Assembly (NCBI GenBank): GCA_015680685.1
Contig: MNCI01005887.1
Location: 732,577 to 796,576, forward strand
DNA length: 64,000 nt
Origin: Gnetum montanum
Lineage: Eukaryota; Streptophyta; Gnetopsida; Gnetales; Gnetaceae
Reading direction: 5' to 3'
A model generated the notes under the pieces. The model made no database searches and was not told the origin of the DNA. It saw nothing but the letters and a program-made list of their open reading frames with translations. Of this stretch, positions 46,684 through 58,799 are shown piece after piece (the stretch's first letter is position 1; each line of letters opens with the position of its first letter). The position numbers and the translations under genes were made by a program.

Positions 46684-49513
46684 ATGGCACCAAGATCGAA
46701 GACACTGTAGGAGGAAGGACCATCGCAACCATAGCAGAAGTGACCTAGAGGAGGAAGAGGCCAATAAGAACATGGCCAAGAATAGGTTGAGGCAACCCAT
46801 GCAATAGGACCTCTTAGAGATGAGGTTGAGGTGGAATCTATGTGACAAATTTCCAAAGAAGAAGCTACATCAAAACACTCACAACAAGGCAAGGCACTAG
46901 GCCTTGTACCTAGACTAGAAGTCACACTCACATAGGCCTGCCTTGATACAATTAGGAACTATGAAATTCAATGCTCAGTTCTTCAAGAACTAAACTTTGG
47001 GCCATTCCTTGAACGAGCTCCAGAGGACGTCAGAGCTCAACTACAAGCCTCTCCCATGTGGTCAATCATCACCTCCAGTGGGGAGTGGTACATGAAAGAA
47101 ACATATCTCTTCTGGAACAACAAGAGAGTGGGAGCCACCATGAAAATTAAGGATATCCAAGTATCCTATTCAATAGAAGCCATTGCACAGGTCCTTGGGT
47201 TGCCTGATATAGTAACACAATTGGTAGAGTTGTCCACACAAGGTTATCCTAGAGCAAAGGAGTGGACTCAATGGTGTTATGGGGTTGATCGTAAGGAGTT
47301 TGGCGCACTCACATTGGTGGAGAAAGTCTATTTCAAGGTAGTGGCCTACCACCTCAATCCAATGGTGAGACCCAATAAGGTGATAGCCTTCTCTACCTGC
47401 GCATGCACCACTCTAAGAAAAACATTTCTAGCAACTATTCCCCAACTAATCTTTCTAGAAATACAAAAGCACTTTAAGGAGAATGAACATGGAAGAAAGG
47501 CCTTGCCCTTTCCCTGATTAATCAAAAAATTATGCAAAAGGGCAAGAATAGTCCACTATGCAAATGATACACTCAAACATGCTCTCGTTTCTTCATGGGC
47601 TTAAATGATAAAAGATAGGACACCTGCCACAATTACAAAAGAGGAGTAACAACAACCACCTCCACCACCTACTCATGAGCAAACACCAAAGGCCCGCACT
47701 ACGATTAAGCACATGCAAAAAATCTGAGAGCAACTCTTGCAACAACAAGAGTAGCAAGTAGGAGCTAATGGTGGAGACCCATCTATGTATAGACCAGCCA
47801 TGAGTCACCTTAGAGAAGTGGCTCATAAAATTAACCAGATGAAGGGAGGTGGATCAATGCTGTTTGTCCAATGAACACAGTTGCCTATGAGGTCAAACCC
47901 AAGTACCCAAGAGGTGATGGTGTCTCTTTCTCAGCATCATTTATTCCCAAAAATCTCTAGAAATGCCACCTCCTTTTTGGTGCGCTTGCAAGAGGATGAG
48001 GAGGCAACCGTATTAGTGATGCAACACTAGGGGCAAGAGACAACTACAGAGATCATTGCTAATCAAGTTGTTGAGGCATTGAACATACTTGTGATGTCTA
48101 AACTAGATGTATCTTCATTGAGAGATGTCCATACATCTGTAGGGACAATCAATGGAAGATTAAGTAGCCCAGCATGAACAATTACTAGACCAACTAGTGG
48201 GAACTTGGCAACAAATTCTAGCTATCCTTGATTTTCCAAACACCATCACTATAACCAAATCAAAGCTACTAGAGGCAAAGGACAAGTGCCTCATTTTAGA
48301 AGGGCAACTTGAAATAACTCAAGTAGATAATTAATGCATGGTTGTAAAAGTTACCAAATTGTGTGCCCAAATTATCGACCCTATTTTTACCAACCCTGCA
48401 TTGACACAAGATGAAGCTTTTTAATAGCTTAAGCAGGTTGAGGGTGAAATGGTAATAGCGATCTTTAATCAGTCAATAGCAGAAGTTGCAACTCACGCAA
48501 TAAGGAAGGAATTGATGTAGATGCACTAGGAGAATGATTCCTTGATTGTAAAAAATTATCGCTTGTGAAATGTTGATGTGCAAAAATAAGAACTAGAAGA
48601 ATTTATCCATCAATAGTAGAAGCAACTTGCTAGGGAAAATGTTGAATTAAGGAGATTAGCAGTGGAGAATCATAATCTCTCCAAGGAGGAGGTCTTCATC
48701 TTACACCAGAAATCAGCCATTGAGATTGCCTCTTGGAAAAACAAGGCTTTAAAATTTGAAAAAGTTAAAAATCATTACATAGACAAGGTTGGCCTACAAA
48801 AGGATGTGAATGAAAAACATATCCAATTGGTGAAGGCAAAGATTAATGAGACCCTCCAACAACTCCAACAAGGTAGAGAAGTGTGGCAACCCATCATTGA
48901 TGGGATCAATGCCTACAACAAGGTGAAAATCTGCATGAAGGAGTTGTAGATTGAAGAGATGACTAAATATATGGAGTTGTCCAACTTTTGCTATGCAAAC
49001 CTAGCAATGCTAACTGTCGAACGGCTATGGTCTGAACTTGAGAAGCAAGTGGCCAGGTTGTACTTGTTGAGCGAGGCCAAGTTCAAGACTCATAAGGACA
49101 CCAAGCAAAAGATTATAGTGGTAAATGTTGAACTTGAGGTTCTCAAGGTGAAATTCACTGACCAAAGATTAGTCACAAAGAACTTGGCCAATAGAATGAA
49201 TGACTACTAGACGCTACAAGACATCGAGTGTAAGCAATTTGCAACCTGGTTTCTCAATGTTAAGGAGCTATTTTCTATTTTGCCTTGTCCTTGAAATGTT
49301 CCAACCCTAGCCTACATCAGCAAAGCTATGTGGACCGTAAACAATCCCAAGAGTAAAGAAGAGAAAATGAAGGCATTTCTAGATCCTTTTCGCCTTCCAC
49401 CTAAAGTTGTAGTAGTAGCAGGACAACCTCAACTGCTTCAACCACCACACATGCCTGAAGCCAGTGAAGGTCTTTCAAAACCTCAAGAGCCACCACCACC
49501 TGGGACTATTTGA
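46684..49513 (+). pseudogene. ORF3 of E3 (third gene, coiled coil)
   Basis: ATG at 46684 comes directly after an acceptor-like attatag. The longest intact stretch, 47056-47517, codes 153 residues with 'EWYMKETYLFWNNKRVG', 'SIEAIAQVLGLPD' and 'LTLVEKVYFKVVAYHLNP'. This pattern (W..FY, LGLP, then a helical 'W..V..HLLP') recalls the domain Pfam calls putative plant transposon protein. A Gln-rich linker follows, then a long coiled coil (48180-49210, open frames 48662-48949 and 48959-49210) and a Pro-rich end (QEPPPPG). About 20 stops. Not an obvious envelope: I saw no signal peptide or membrane anchor. Function unknown. Confidence 0.75.
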
Positions 49514-49743
49514 CCTTCTCCACCAACTTCACGCCATCAAAGAACATGTTGTCTAATTTTGAAGAATCATGTCATGGTGTTTAATTTGCTTTTATGAACA
49601 CTGTGATTTTTGTAATGTGCTAGTCCATACTCTAGGCACTTAGTACTATTATGTCTATGTCGTTTTTTTTGTTATGTTGAAAATTAGTCAATAATCCTAT
49701 ACCTTCCAATTTTATAAAGAACTCGAGGATGAGTTTTCATTCA

Positions 49744-49755
49744 ATCATGGGGGTA
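49744..49755 (+). promoter_or_regulatory. Polypurine tract of E3
   Basis: atcatgggggta ends exactly at the 3' LTR start, the position of the plus-strand primer. Confidence 0.85.
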
Positions 49756-50636
49756 TGATGAGTTTTAGTTTGTCTTGTCAACTAGGCCCTATTGATGCAA
49801 TCTATTGCACTGACGTGGCCCTGTCAATGTAGGGGTCTATTCTAGTCTATAAATATGAGCTCACCAACTGCATTTATGGCATCAATTTTTCATAGTAGTA
49901 GTAGAGCTCTTATAGTTTGTCCATTTGAAAGTTAGAATATTTTTCCTAAGTGCCCGCAGTAGGAGTCATTGAGTGTATGGATCTTTATTCGAGCATTGTT
50001 GTACCTGAGCATGACAGTACGTGCAGCAATAAAGATGAACTTTGTGATAAACCTTGTAGCATTCTAGATAGCTTAAATGTTTCATTGATGCATTTAATGT
50101 TTTCAATTATTTATTTATTAAATATTTTCTAGTAATTAAGCTAATGAAGTAATTAAGAAAGATAGGCTAGATAGATTAAACACATAAGTACAACCACTTC
50201 GAGCATAACACATATCCGCTTGGTAATCCCAACAACGTTATTGCTTGGTACACCCAGTAGCGTAGCACTTGGTAGCCCAACAGTGAATATGTGGGTTCAA
50301 GATGTGCGTAGAGAGTAGGACTAGATGCTTATGTTAGGACTAGTTAGATACTAGTTAATTAGTTGAATTAAATTAGTTAATCCAATTACTTTATCCCTCT
50401 TGAAATACCAAAATCATAAAATACAAAATGATAAAAATCAGATGCCTCAATTACACTTAACCATACTAATGTATATCACAAGTGTAATTGGGAAGACAAC
50501 AAATGACCCTAAGGCAAGATTCACTTCTTAGAAGACTAGTGCATTGGAAACTATAAAGTCCACAAAATTTGACCAGATCGCATGTGAACGCTTATGATTC
50601 GTATGGTTGGACGTAGGGGTACCTTGCCGGTCATCA
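49756..50636 (+). repeat. 3' LTR of E3
   Basis: TGATGAG to GGTCATCA, 881 bases, aligning with the 5' LTR throughout. TATAAATA near 49847-49856. The 18-base palindrome of the 5' LTR is broken here by deletion and substitutions. Confidence 0.92.
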
Positions 50637-50641
50637 CCTTG

Positions 50642-51985
50642 CTTCAATCTCAATGATAGCATTTTGTATTGGCAAGGTCTATTGTAAAATCAACTCATTA
50701 AGAACTTCCTTTTTTCCTTATCATACATATGGACTTCTCTTGTTTGAAGAGTTGGGTTCTAGTTATATTCCTCTACATTCTCTTGTTTACATAGCTCTCC
50801 CTCTTCTTTTGCCACTTGCTCAATTAGCCTTTATATCTGATGGGCTTTTAATTTAGATCATCACCCTCAAGCATAGATCCCAAGGGTCTTTCTCATTGGG
50901 GTATGAAGCCCATCTATGATGTGGAGAAGCTTCTCTTTTTGAGAAAATCCATGGCCTAGACATTTATGTAGTAGAGAATAGTATCTTTCCAAGGCCATAC
51001 CCAAGGGTTCATGTTGTTCTTGTTTCCATCCTTGGATTTTTTTTTCTTAGGTTGGACACTTTCACATAGGTTTGGTATTTTTCATTAAAAACCTCCAACA
51101 TTATGGACCACTAGTGGATTGAAGCTAGTTCCAAAGATCTATACCAACTTTCAGCTTCTTCTATTATGTCATAGGAAATGGCTTAAGCTTTTTCCACTCA
51201 CTCTCGATGTTCTACAAGGTGCAGGCATCATGGAAGGATTGTAAGTGATGTTGTGGATCAGATTTATAGCCTCCCACAAATTTATGGATGTTATTCATAT
51301 CAAGCCTTTTGATGTAAATTTTTCTTTGGTGCCCAAGGGGTATTCCAACTGCCTCCATTAACTACATCATGCTCCTAATAGCTAACAAGGGACCATCATC
51401 ATCAAACATGTCATGATGATAATTTCTATTTCTAGTTGTCTGATTATCATGATTTTTGTTCATTCTCAGATTGATGATCTCATCTATTTCTACTTCTATC
51501 TTCATCTTGATCCTTATTTCTATACCTACATTTATCTTTATCAAAACTAGATGTGGAAGAGGAAGAGGAAGATGGTGAACTAGGAGAATCGCCATGGCTC
51601 CTATATTTTTCCCTTTGATCCCTAGATGTATCTTGTCTAGGTTTGGAGGAGGTCTTAAGACTTGAGGTCCTTCTTGTTTTAGGATTTACTCCATCTCCTC
51701 TAAGATTGTCTACATTAGTTGAACATAGTCTTGAGTGTAGTAAGGGTTTGAATGAGCATAGGAAACCCCTGATTGTGGCTGTTTACTCCAATTTTCCTTA
51801 GTGTAGATCCTATCATTTTTTTCTACTAGTGTTTTCATCATATGATGTATTCTTGGCCCTATGTGAAGAAGACACAGTTTTATTTGATAATGTGTCTAAC
51901 ATAAAATATTACTATTTTCTAAAAGGTAAATTGTTAATACTTTCACAATGATCATTTATAATCTATCTAATCTAGATAACTAGCA
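50642..51985 (-). pseudogene. M gag, N-terminal and central part
   Basis: Continues M gag to the right of E3. Reverse reading near 51190-51310 gives IKRLDMNNI and 'YKSDPQHHLQSFHDACTL', the family gag core. N-terminal sequence follows to about 51850. Stops and frameshifts are present. The leader up to the primer site is about 130 bases. Confidence 0.75.
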
Positions 51986-51987
51986 CA

Positions 51988-52006
51988 ATCCCTGGCAACG
52001 GCATTA
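51988..52006 (-). promoter_or_regulatory. Primer-binding site of M (tRNA-Asp)
   Basis: Reverse reading taatgccgttgccagggat matches the tRNA-Asp type site; beyond about 20 bases the tRNA match stops, as expected for a normal site and unlike 25757-25822. Confidence 0.75.
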
Positions 52007-52007
52007 A

Positions 52008-52831
52008 TGATGAGCGGTGGGTACCCCCTATGCCCAACCATATGAATCACAAGCATTCACACACAATCTGATCGAATTCCATGGATGGGACTAGTTGTGG
52101 CATCTAGATTATTAAGCATTGATCACATAGTGGTAGCTTTGTCATGTATGGTTTAGTCCAAAGTGAGGCACATGATAATTGATGTTGTTTGGCATTTAAT
52201 ACTCCTAGTTGTGAACATGATGAAAGTTAAGAATTACCAAGCGATAATGGCAGTAATGTAAATCTACTCTAGCCTAGAGTGATAAGCATCTGATCCTAGC
52301 TTACTATACATGTCTTGGGCTCATGTAATCATTACTAGGATTACCAAGCATTATGCTACTAGGTGAACCAAGCAATAACACTATTGGGATTACCAAATGA
52401 TTACAATTAAATGCTCAAAACCAGTCATACTCATTTTTCTTTACTAATGAACAAGTAAAGTAAAATACTTGGAAATGTAAATGATTATCTAGAAAGTAGT
52501 AAAAACTATTCTAAGTAAAATTATAAAAACTTAGTGGAGGATGCAATGATGAAAAGCAATCTTGATCTTTATTTCCAAACATGAACTATGCCCCCAAGTA
52601 CATTTCACTCAAATAAAGATTCTGTAGAACCGCTCAACACCACATTACAAGCATTCACTCTATTGCCAAAACTATGAAAACAAATTGAAAGAGTCTACCT
52701 ACGGATGGCATGAAAGTTATCTAGATCATGCCCCCAAGTGTTGTATTTATACACATGCATGCATCCCTTGTTATCGAATATACAATGACGTAGCATGTGC
52801 TATGATATTGAATATGCGATATCAAGGCTAC
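52008..52831 (-). repeat. 5' LTR of M, first part
   Basis: Reverse LTR starting TGATGAG at 52008 and interrupted at GCTAC (52827-52831) by element X. The missing 208 bases at its right end are found, inverted, at 61870-62082. Confidence 0.85.
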
Positions 52832-53650
52832 TAATGAGCCATAATATCGAATCTACGATATCACATCCTGCCATGCGATATCGGACATCCAATATCAGGA
52901 CCCGTCTCGTTGCCTATAAATAAGAGGCGGGCGCACTTGTTTTGGTAGTTAGTTCTTAGTCCCATACTCAAACTCTTGCAATTTCTCCCTCTTAGAGTTA
53001 GAATTATTTTTGAGTGCCCACAGTAGGAGTCATAAAGCGAATGGATCTTTATTCGAGCATTTTGTACCTAAACATACCTTGTGTCCGGAAATAAAGATGA
53101 ACTTTATGATAAACCTTGCAGCATTTAGAATAGCTTATCTCTCATCCTTAATGCTATTTACAGTTCTTTAATGTTTTCATTAGTTAATTAATGTTGCTTT
53201 TATTGATTTGTTACTTTTCACAAGTAAGCACACTTAGTACGACCTCTTTGAGCATGTGTGGAACACTTAGTAACCCAGTAAAGATTAGTGTTTGGTAATC
53301 CCAGTGGTGTTGCACTGGTTCAGGATGTGTACGGAAAGTGAGAACAAATGCTGGTGTTAGGGCTAGTTAGGACCTAGTTGTTTAGTTAATTTAAATTAGC
53401 TATTCAATTAATTCACTTCTTCCCTCTTTAGAACCAGGACATAAAACATAAAAAAAGCATAAAAATCATATACCTTAAGTTTACTTAACCATACAATCAT
53501 GCCATACGAGTAAGCTTGGAAAGACAACAATCACCTAACCCATCCTTGTTCTATGAAGGCGCATAAGCACTTAGTTCTTGGAGTTCAACTGAATTGTGCG
53601 TAATGCTCGTATTTGTATGGTTGAGTGTAGGGGTACCTCACCACTCATCA
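52832..53650 (+). repeat. 5' LTR of element X
   Basis: TAATGAG (mutated TGATGAG) to CTCATCA, 819 bases, followed by a primer site. U3 has palindromic gatatc motifs (52860-52895); TATAAATA is at 52915-52922. It matches, in reverse, the LTR at 62083-62950. Confidence 0.85.
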
Positions 53651-53651
53651 T

Positions 53652-53669
53652 TGGTGCCATTGCTAGGGA
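53652..53669 (+). promoter_or_regulatory. Primer-binding site of X (tRNA-Asp)
   Basis: TGGTGCCATTGCTAGGGA, one base after the LTR; three differences from the tRNA-Asp complement. Confidence 0.75.
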
Positions 53670-53795
53670 CTTTGTTGTTTGTGCGCTAATTAGACCCTAG
53701 GAATCTTCTCGTCATTGGAACAAACCCTTAGGGTTGGTTATCTTAAAATTGTTAGAAAAGAGAAGAGAAAAGTGTCGCACACTGAAGAATTAATC

Positions 53796-55834
53796 ATGTC
53801 TCCTTCTTCTTACGAGAGTGTTTCACCACCTAGGTCTGACACAATGAACAATCAGAGGTGTAGTATACATGATGACCTGTCAATGCCCCAACAGTTTCGT
53901 GTGGTATACGTACATCTCAATCAGTATATACCAAACTTTACCTTTATCCTCCACCAGGATGAACAATTGCGTTGGCGTGATTTAGAAGGTAACATAGTTT
54001 TACCTCCTAATCGTTCAGTCCCAAGCATGCTTCTTCGTGCTCTCACACGAATTGGTATGTAGCACTTATAGGTAGAGTACGTTGTGCATGAACACAACTC
54101 GAAAGAGTATCAACCCATGGAGGCACAGCATCAAAGGGACTTACAACAAGAGAGACATCATAAATCTATGAAAGGGAAGTGGTCACAGGATGTCCCATAT
54201 GTCATAGGTGAAAATAAGGGTGGTGGACCTACCTCAAGAGGTCTTCCACAAAATGATGTTCCTCCTGTTGACTTTGGTCAAGGGGTTGTGTATCAGAATA
54301 TTCACTCAGCTATCCATAACCCAGATTTTGATATCGACGAACACAAAGGGTCTGAAAAAGGAACACGAACACATGATAAAGATGGACATTCTGATCATAC
54401 CACGATCAAGGCTGCAATCATCAAAGAGAAGGTAGCAGGCACCATCATCATGATGGTCCTCCTCCCTCTTCACCTCCATCATCTCATTCCCCCTCTCCTT
54501 CAAGATCAGAATGCAGTCACAGAGGGAAAGACCCTGAGGATAATGGTAGGTGAAACAGGAATAATAGACAAAATAGTCGAGAAAGGGAACAAGGGCATTC
54601 TAGAGAAACACACTGTGAAAGAAGGGAGAGTAGGGAGCAACATAGGCATCATAGATTCCATAGAGAATACAATCACGAAGAACCCCTACTCGCTACCTAA
54701 AGTATGCTAGATATAACTGAGGCTATTAGAATCCCAACAAGGCATCAAAAAGATAGTAGGATCAAAAGATTGGACATGAACAATATCCCATGATTTGAAG
54801 GGGGATACAACGCTAATCCTCAAAATCATTTGCAAGCATTTCATGATGCATGTGCCTTGCAAAACATAGAACACGAGTGGCAGAAACTCAAGTTATTTCC
54901 ACAGACCCTGATCAAGGAAGCAGAAAGTTGGCACTAGTCCTTAGAATCGAAGTCCATTCACTGATGGAGTACCATGTTAGAACTATTCAATGATAAGTAT
55001 CAAATCTACTCCTGAGTGTCCAACTTGCGAAAGCAAATCCAAGGATGGAAACGAGGAGGACACAAACCCTTGGATGCTGCCATGGGCCAATATTATGCAT
55101 TATTACATCATTGTCCTAGCCATGGTTACTCGCAAAGGGAACAACTACACCATCTCATAGATGGACATAAGCACAAAACATGAAGAACCCTCAAGACTTA
55201 TGCCCAAGGAAAACTATCTGAGCTTAGAGCCCATCAAGTACAAAGATTGTTGGAGCAAGTTGCCAAGGAGGAAGGAGAGTTAAGGAAAAGAGAGAGTGCG
55301 GAGGAATATAATAGAGATCCTTCCCTCCGAAAGAAGGGAGTTAGATTTTGTAAGGGTGAAGAAAAGTCACCACTTGAAGACCTGATGAATAGGAAAACCT
55401 TGCCCATTCAAAAACTTGAATCAGAAGTATTAGCAAAGGTGGACCAAATGTGGGACTCCCTAGATAATAGATTTCAAACCATTCTCAAAATAGTAGAGAA
55501 GTCTAGGGACCCAACTAGTGATCAAGAAAGGAGAAAAAAGAAAGAAACTGAATCTGCACGTAACAAAGGTAAGGGCAAAGATGCCATTGTTGAAGAGGTT
55601 ATGGATTTAGATATAGACGATGATGGTGAATGTGAGATATGTCAATATGACCATCCTAAGGGATGTTGCCTAGTAATCTCACATCTACAGGAATCTAGGG
55701 TGTATGCACTAAACCCACGATTAAACAGACAGCAAACACCCCAAAGGTTACCTTATCCTCAAGGTAGCCCAAGACAGTTCCACCAACCCTTGACTTATTA
55801 TCCAAGTGGAACTCCACCACAACCACAGGAATAG
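53796..55834 (+). pseudogene. X gag, the best kept gag in the window
   Basis: ATG at 53796. The parts are: N-terminal region PNFTFILHQDEQLRWRDLEG (53930-53990), His-rich linker with a frameshift near 54430, core with 'LQAFHDACALQNIEHEWQKL' (54825-54890), and a long open stretch 55247-55834. That stretch covers a charged coiled region and the short knuckle CEICQYDHPKGCC (55631-55669), which keeps all four ligands. The Pro/Gln tail ends at 55834 and similarity to gag stops near 55920. About eight stops. pol is missing. Confidence 0.85.
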
Positions 55835-55920
55835 TATCAACAGTGGCAACACCCACAATCATGGGGAATGCCACCACCACGTCGCCAGTACCCTTACCAT
55901 CAAAATTTACAAAATGTATT

Positions 55921-56150
55921 AATATGTAGATTTTGCTAAAATGTTGATCTTTTTTTATCATTACATGTTAAATCTAATAAGAATTGCCATGGTAATCCTT
56001 ATTACATAATAAACTGTGATGAAGTTCTTTTTTACAATGTACCTTGTAAATTTTTTTTAAATTGATTAAGGATTGTTTTGAAAATGTGTATATGTTTGAT
56101 CAAGATGAAAAATTGAAGTGACATCTTACACAGGCATACGAACTTGAATG
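55921..56150. other. Junction zone after X gag
   Basis: AT-rich sequence, no gene recognised. X gag similarity ends here, so the left breakpoint of the proposed inversion, or a deletion of X pol, may lie nearby. Confidence 0.35.
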
Positions 56151-56760
56151 TGATGTTCCTAGAGACTAATAAAATTAAATTCTCCTATTTGTTGGAGTTA
56201 GTCCACTCAAATATTTAAAGGACTTTCTTACCTTAAGGAATATGAAATGAAAAATATTTTGTTATATGTGAATGATTTCAATCATTACTTTATGACTTAG
56301 CATATAAGTTATATGTATTGGAAAAGTTCAAACATTTTAAATAAGGACCGGAAATGAAAAGAGTTTAAAGTTAAAAATATTGAGGTCTACATAAGAAGAG
56401 TGGAGACAATATGTTTCATATGAATTCAAATCTTATTGCAATACACATGGGATAAAGTGAGAATTCATGGTACATTATACCCTACAACAAAGTGGTTTTG
56501 CAGAAAGAAAAAATAGGACCAGAATAAAAATGGTAAGGTATATAATGCATGATACATAGGTGCCAAAATTGTTATGGATTGAAGTAGCATATTATGTAGT
56601 TCATGTTATTATTTAAATATTATTCCAATTGAAGCTTTAAAAGGCACTCCATCAATTAAGAAATGGTCTCACAAAGGGAATATGTTGGTAACTCATCTTT
56701 ATCCATTTGTGAAGATGTGTTACATCCATAACCCCGCAAGCACACTGTGGAAAGTTACGC
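56151..56760 (+). pseudogene. Ty1/copia integrase fragment
   Basis: With stops, the + strand reads LLELVHSNI near 56195, YVLEKFKHF near 56315, and RSDRGGEYVSYEF-like sequence near 56395-56430. It then reads TLQQSGFAERKNRT (56480-56520) and 'KLLWIEVAYYVVHVI' (56560-56610). These are copia integrase landmarks: H-D/N of the core start, the GGE block and the Q.GVAERKNRT block. Reverse transcriptase does not follow. It is a short dead relic between X and N; its age and borders are unclear. Confidence 0.75.
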
Positions 56761-56872
56761 TTGAAGGCCATAATGAGTATGCTACGTAGTTATTGCATGG
56801 AAAGTATAACCATGTAGATATAATAGTGGTATGTACTTACAATGTTAAGTAAGAGGTTGAACCTTCAAGTCT

Positions 56873-56940
56873 CCTTATGTTAGCTTAGTGGTAAGAGTCT
56901 TGGCTTAGTAACCTTAAATCATAGGTTTGATTTCACTGGG
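56873..56940 (+). repeat. tRNA-derived SINE-like sequence
   Basis: A box ttagcttagtggtaagag and B box ataggtttgatttc are spaced as in a tRNA. An AT-rich tail with attataaattt follows. Resembles 5048-5115. No CCA and no LTR contact, unlike the fossil at 25757. Confidence 0.5.
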
Positions 56941-57729
56941 TAGTACTAAATTATAAATTTTTAAAAAATTCCCTAAAAAGGAATTTTGAAACTCATAGGT
57001 TTAAAGCGTCTCAGTGGACATATGTAAAAATTTCAATTTCATAAAGTTTATTAAGTTTGGAATATCTAAGAACAGATAGTTATTGAGTCGAAGTGATGTG
57101 TTGTTTAACAAGATATTTCAAAGTACACATCAACTATGAGTCATTAGCCTTGAATTATGGCCATGTGCAACCTTGATTTATGAATATGAAGAAGTTGGCA
57201 TAGATGAAGAGCCTTTACCAATCAATTTCTCCATTATGCATCAATAACCATTAAAGATAAAATGGATTGTCACCTAGAGGCTAAATGCTTATCCCACCAA
57301 GGTAGGGTATTGAGAGGGTCGCTGGATGAGAGAAATCCTACCCTCTTTCAAGTGGCTACACATAGGATTAAACCTAGGTCTTACAACTTAAGAAACAAGA
57401 ACCTTACCATCACTCCAAATGATGGCAACCATTGTGGTTTAAAAATCAATTGAAAGACTTAAAACCATTAGAGTTGGAGTATATAAATGAAAAATTCATA
57501 TAATGTGCCTTTGGTGAATTCAAATATGATATTTAAGGCAGAAAAAACTTGTGAGTGTTTAGGAAGTGTTGCAAAAATAAAGATTGGTATAAGGTAATGA
57601 AAGTAGAATACAATATGGTAATAAAAGAATAAGTCTTAGAACCTTGTTCAACCAACAGTACACATGAAAGTCCTAACAAGTAACTATGTGCCTTGATTCA
57701 AAAGAAAAGTTAATAACATAGTGGACAAA
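56941..57729. other. Unassigned DNA between copia relic and N
   Basis: No gene recognised. A less AT-rich patch at 57265-57400 (ccaccaaggtagggtattga) holds a 63-codon open frame without known motifs. The last bases, acaaa (57725-57729), flank the LTR of N. Confidence 0.35.
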
Positions 57730-58609
57730 TCATGAGCGATGGAGTAATCCAACATCCAACCATATAGGTCACAGGTGTTCACATGCAACCAGATCGTAAT
57801 CTGTGGATAAGGCAATGTGATTATGCTAGTAATTGGTTGAAGTTTGGGATTGTTGTCTTCCCACATGAGCTAGTGAAATCTAGGTGTATGGTTTAACTTA
57901 CTGTGAGGTATATGATAACTGATGTTGCGTATGCCATCTTACTCTTAGTAAACATGATGAATATAAAGGTGAATTCTAAACTAAGTAAAATGAATAACAA
58001 ATCTAGTCTAGCCTAGTGTGATGAGTATCCATTCCTAATCTTTTGTACACACCTTGGACTTCATGTAACTATGACTAGGATACCAAGTGTGTTGCTATTG
58101 GATGTACTAAGTGATGGCACTATTAGGTTACCAAACAGCTACACTTAAGTGCTAAAGATTAGTCATACTCATTTCTTTTAATATGAGCATGTAAAAGTGA
58201 AGTGCATGGAAAAGTAAACATTAATAAGGAAATAGCAAAAAAATTATTTTAAGTGTAAAAAATAAATCTAGGAAAATGCTGCAATAGTGGGAAATGTGTC
58301 GATCTTTATTTTCAGTCACACTTGTGCCCAAGTACAAAATGCTCGAATAAAGATGTCATTCACTAGTTCACACTACACTATCGAGCATTTACACTTCTAA
58401 GTGCTAAGTCTAAATTCACGGAAACAAACTGAAAGAGTTTTGGTAAGGATGGATGAAATTATTATTTGGACCATGCACCTAAGTGTCGTATTTATAGGTA
58501 GGGACGTGTCTCATGATATCGGATATCCAATGTTGTAGCTTGGGCTTCGATATTGGGTACACGATATTGTAGCTCTGATATCATAGCTATCAAAAAATGC
58601 ATCTCATCA
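57730..58609 (-). repeat. 3' LTR of element N
   Basis: Reverse LTR, TCATGAG (mutated end) at 57730 to CTCATCA at 58609, 880 bases, nearest to the LTRs of F. Reverse TATA box (gtatttataggt) at about 58488-58499. GATATC and gatattg motifs fill U3 (58515-58600). Confidence 0.85.
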
Positions 58610-58799
58610 TACCCCCATGATTGACTAAAAACTCTTCCTCGAGTTAAAACAAAACAAGGATAGAGTTCCTTAACAAAATTGGAAGGTAGATCTACATGAC
58701 CGTTGAATGTCATAGTGGTGTTTTACAAAAATTGACATAAGACATGACACGACAATTTTGAAACAAAACAAACAAAAATTGGATAAAGCTTAATGTAGC
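58610..58799 (-). promoter_or_regulatory. Polypurine tract and 3' untranslated part of N
   Basis: Reverse tatcatggggg-type tract at 58610-58620 beside the LTR. The rest is the untranslated stretch after ORF3. Confidence 0.7.

Larger units (their letters stand above)
37228..50636 (+). mobile_element. Full-length Athila/Tat-like element E3
   Basis: Both LTRs, primer site, gag, pol, ORF3 and polypurine tract are present in order. The element is flanked by the perfect duplication CCTTG (37223-37227 and 50637-50641). Length is 13,409 bases including 572 N. The two LTRs are clearly diverged by eye (mostly transitions), and gag and pol carry many stops, so the insertion is old and not autonomous. 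It lies within the gag of M. Confidence 0.93.

Noticed and set aside
46684-49513. ORF3 as a viral-type envelope gene
   Set aside because: I saw no signal peptide, cleavage site or membrane anchor; the protein is mostly hydrophilic coiled coil.
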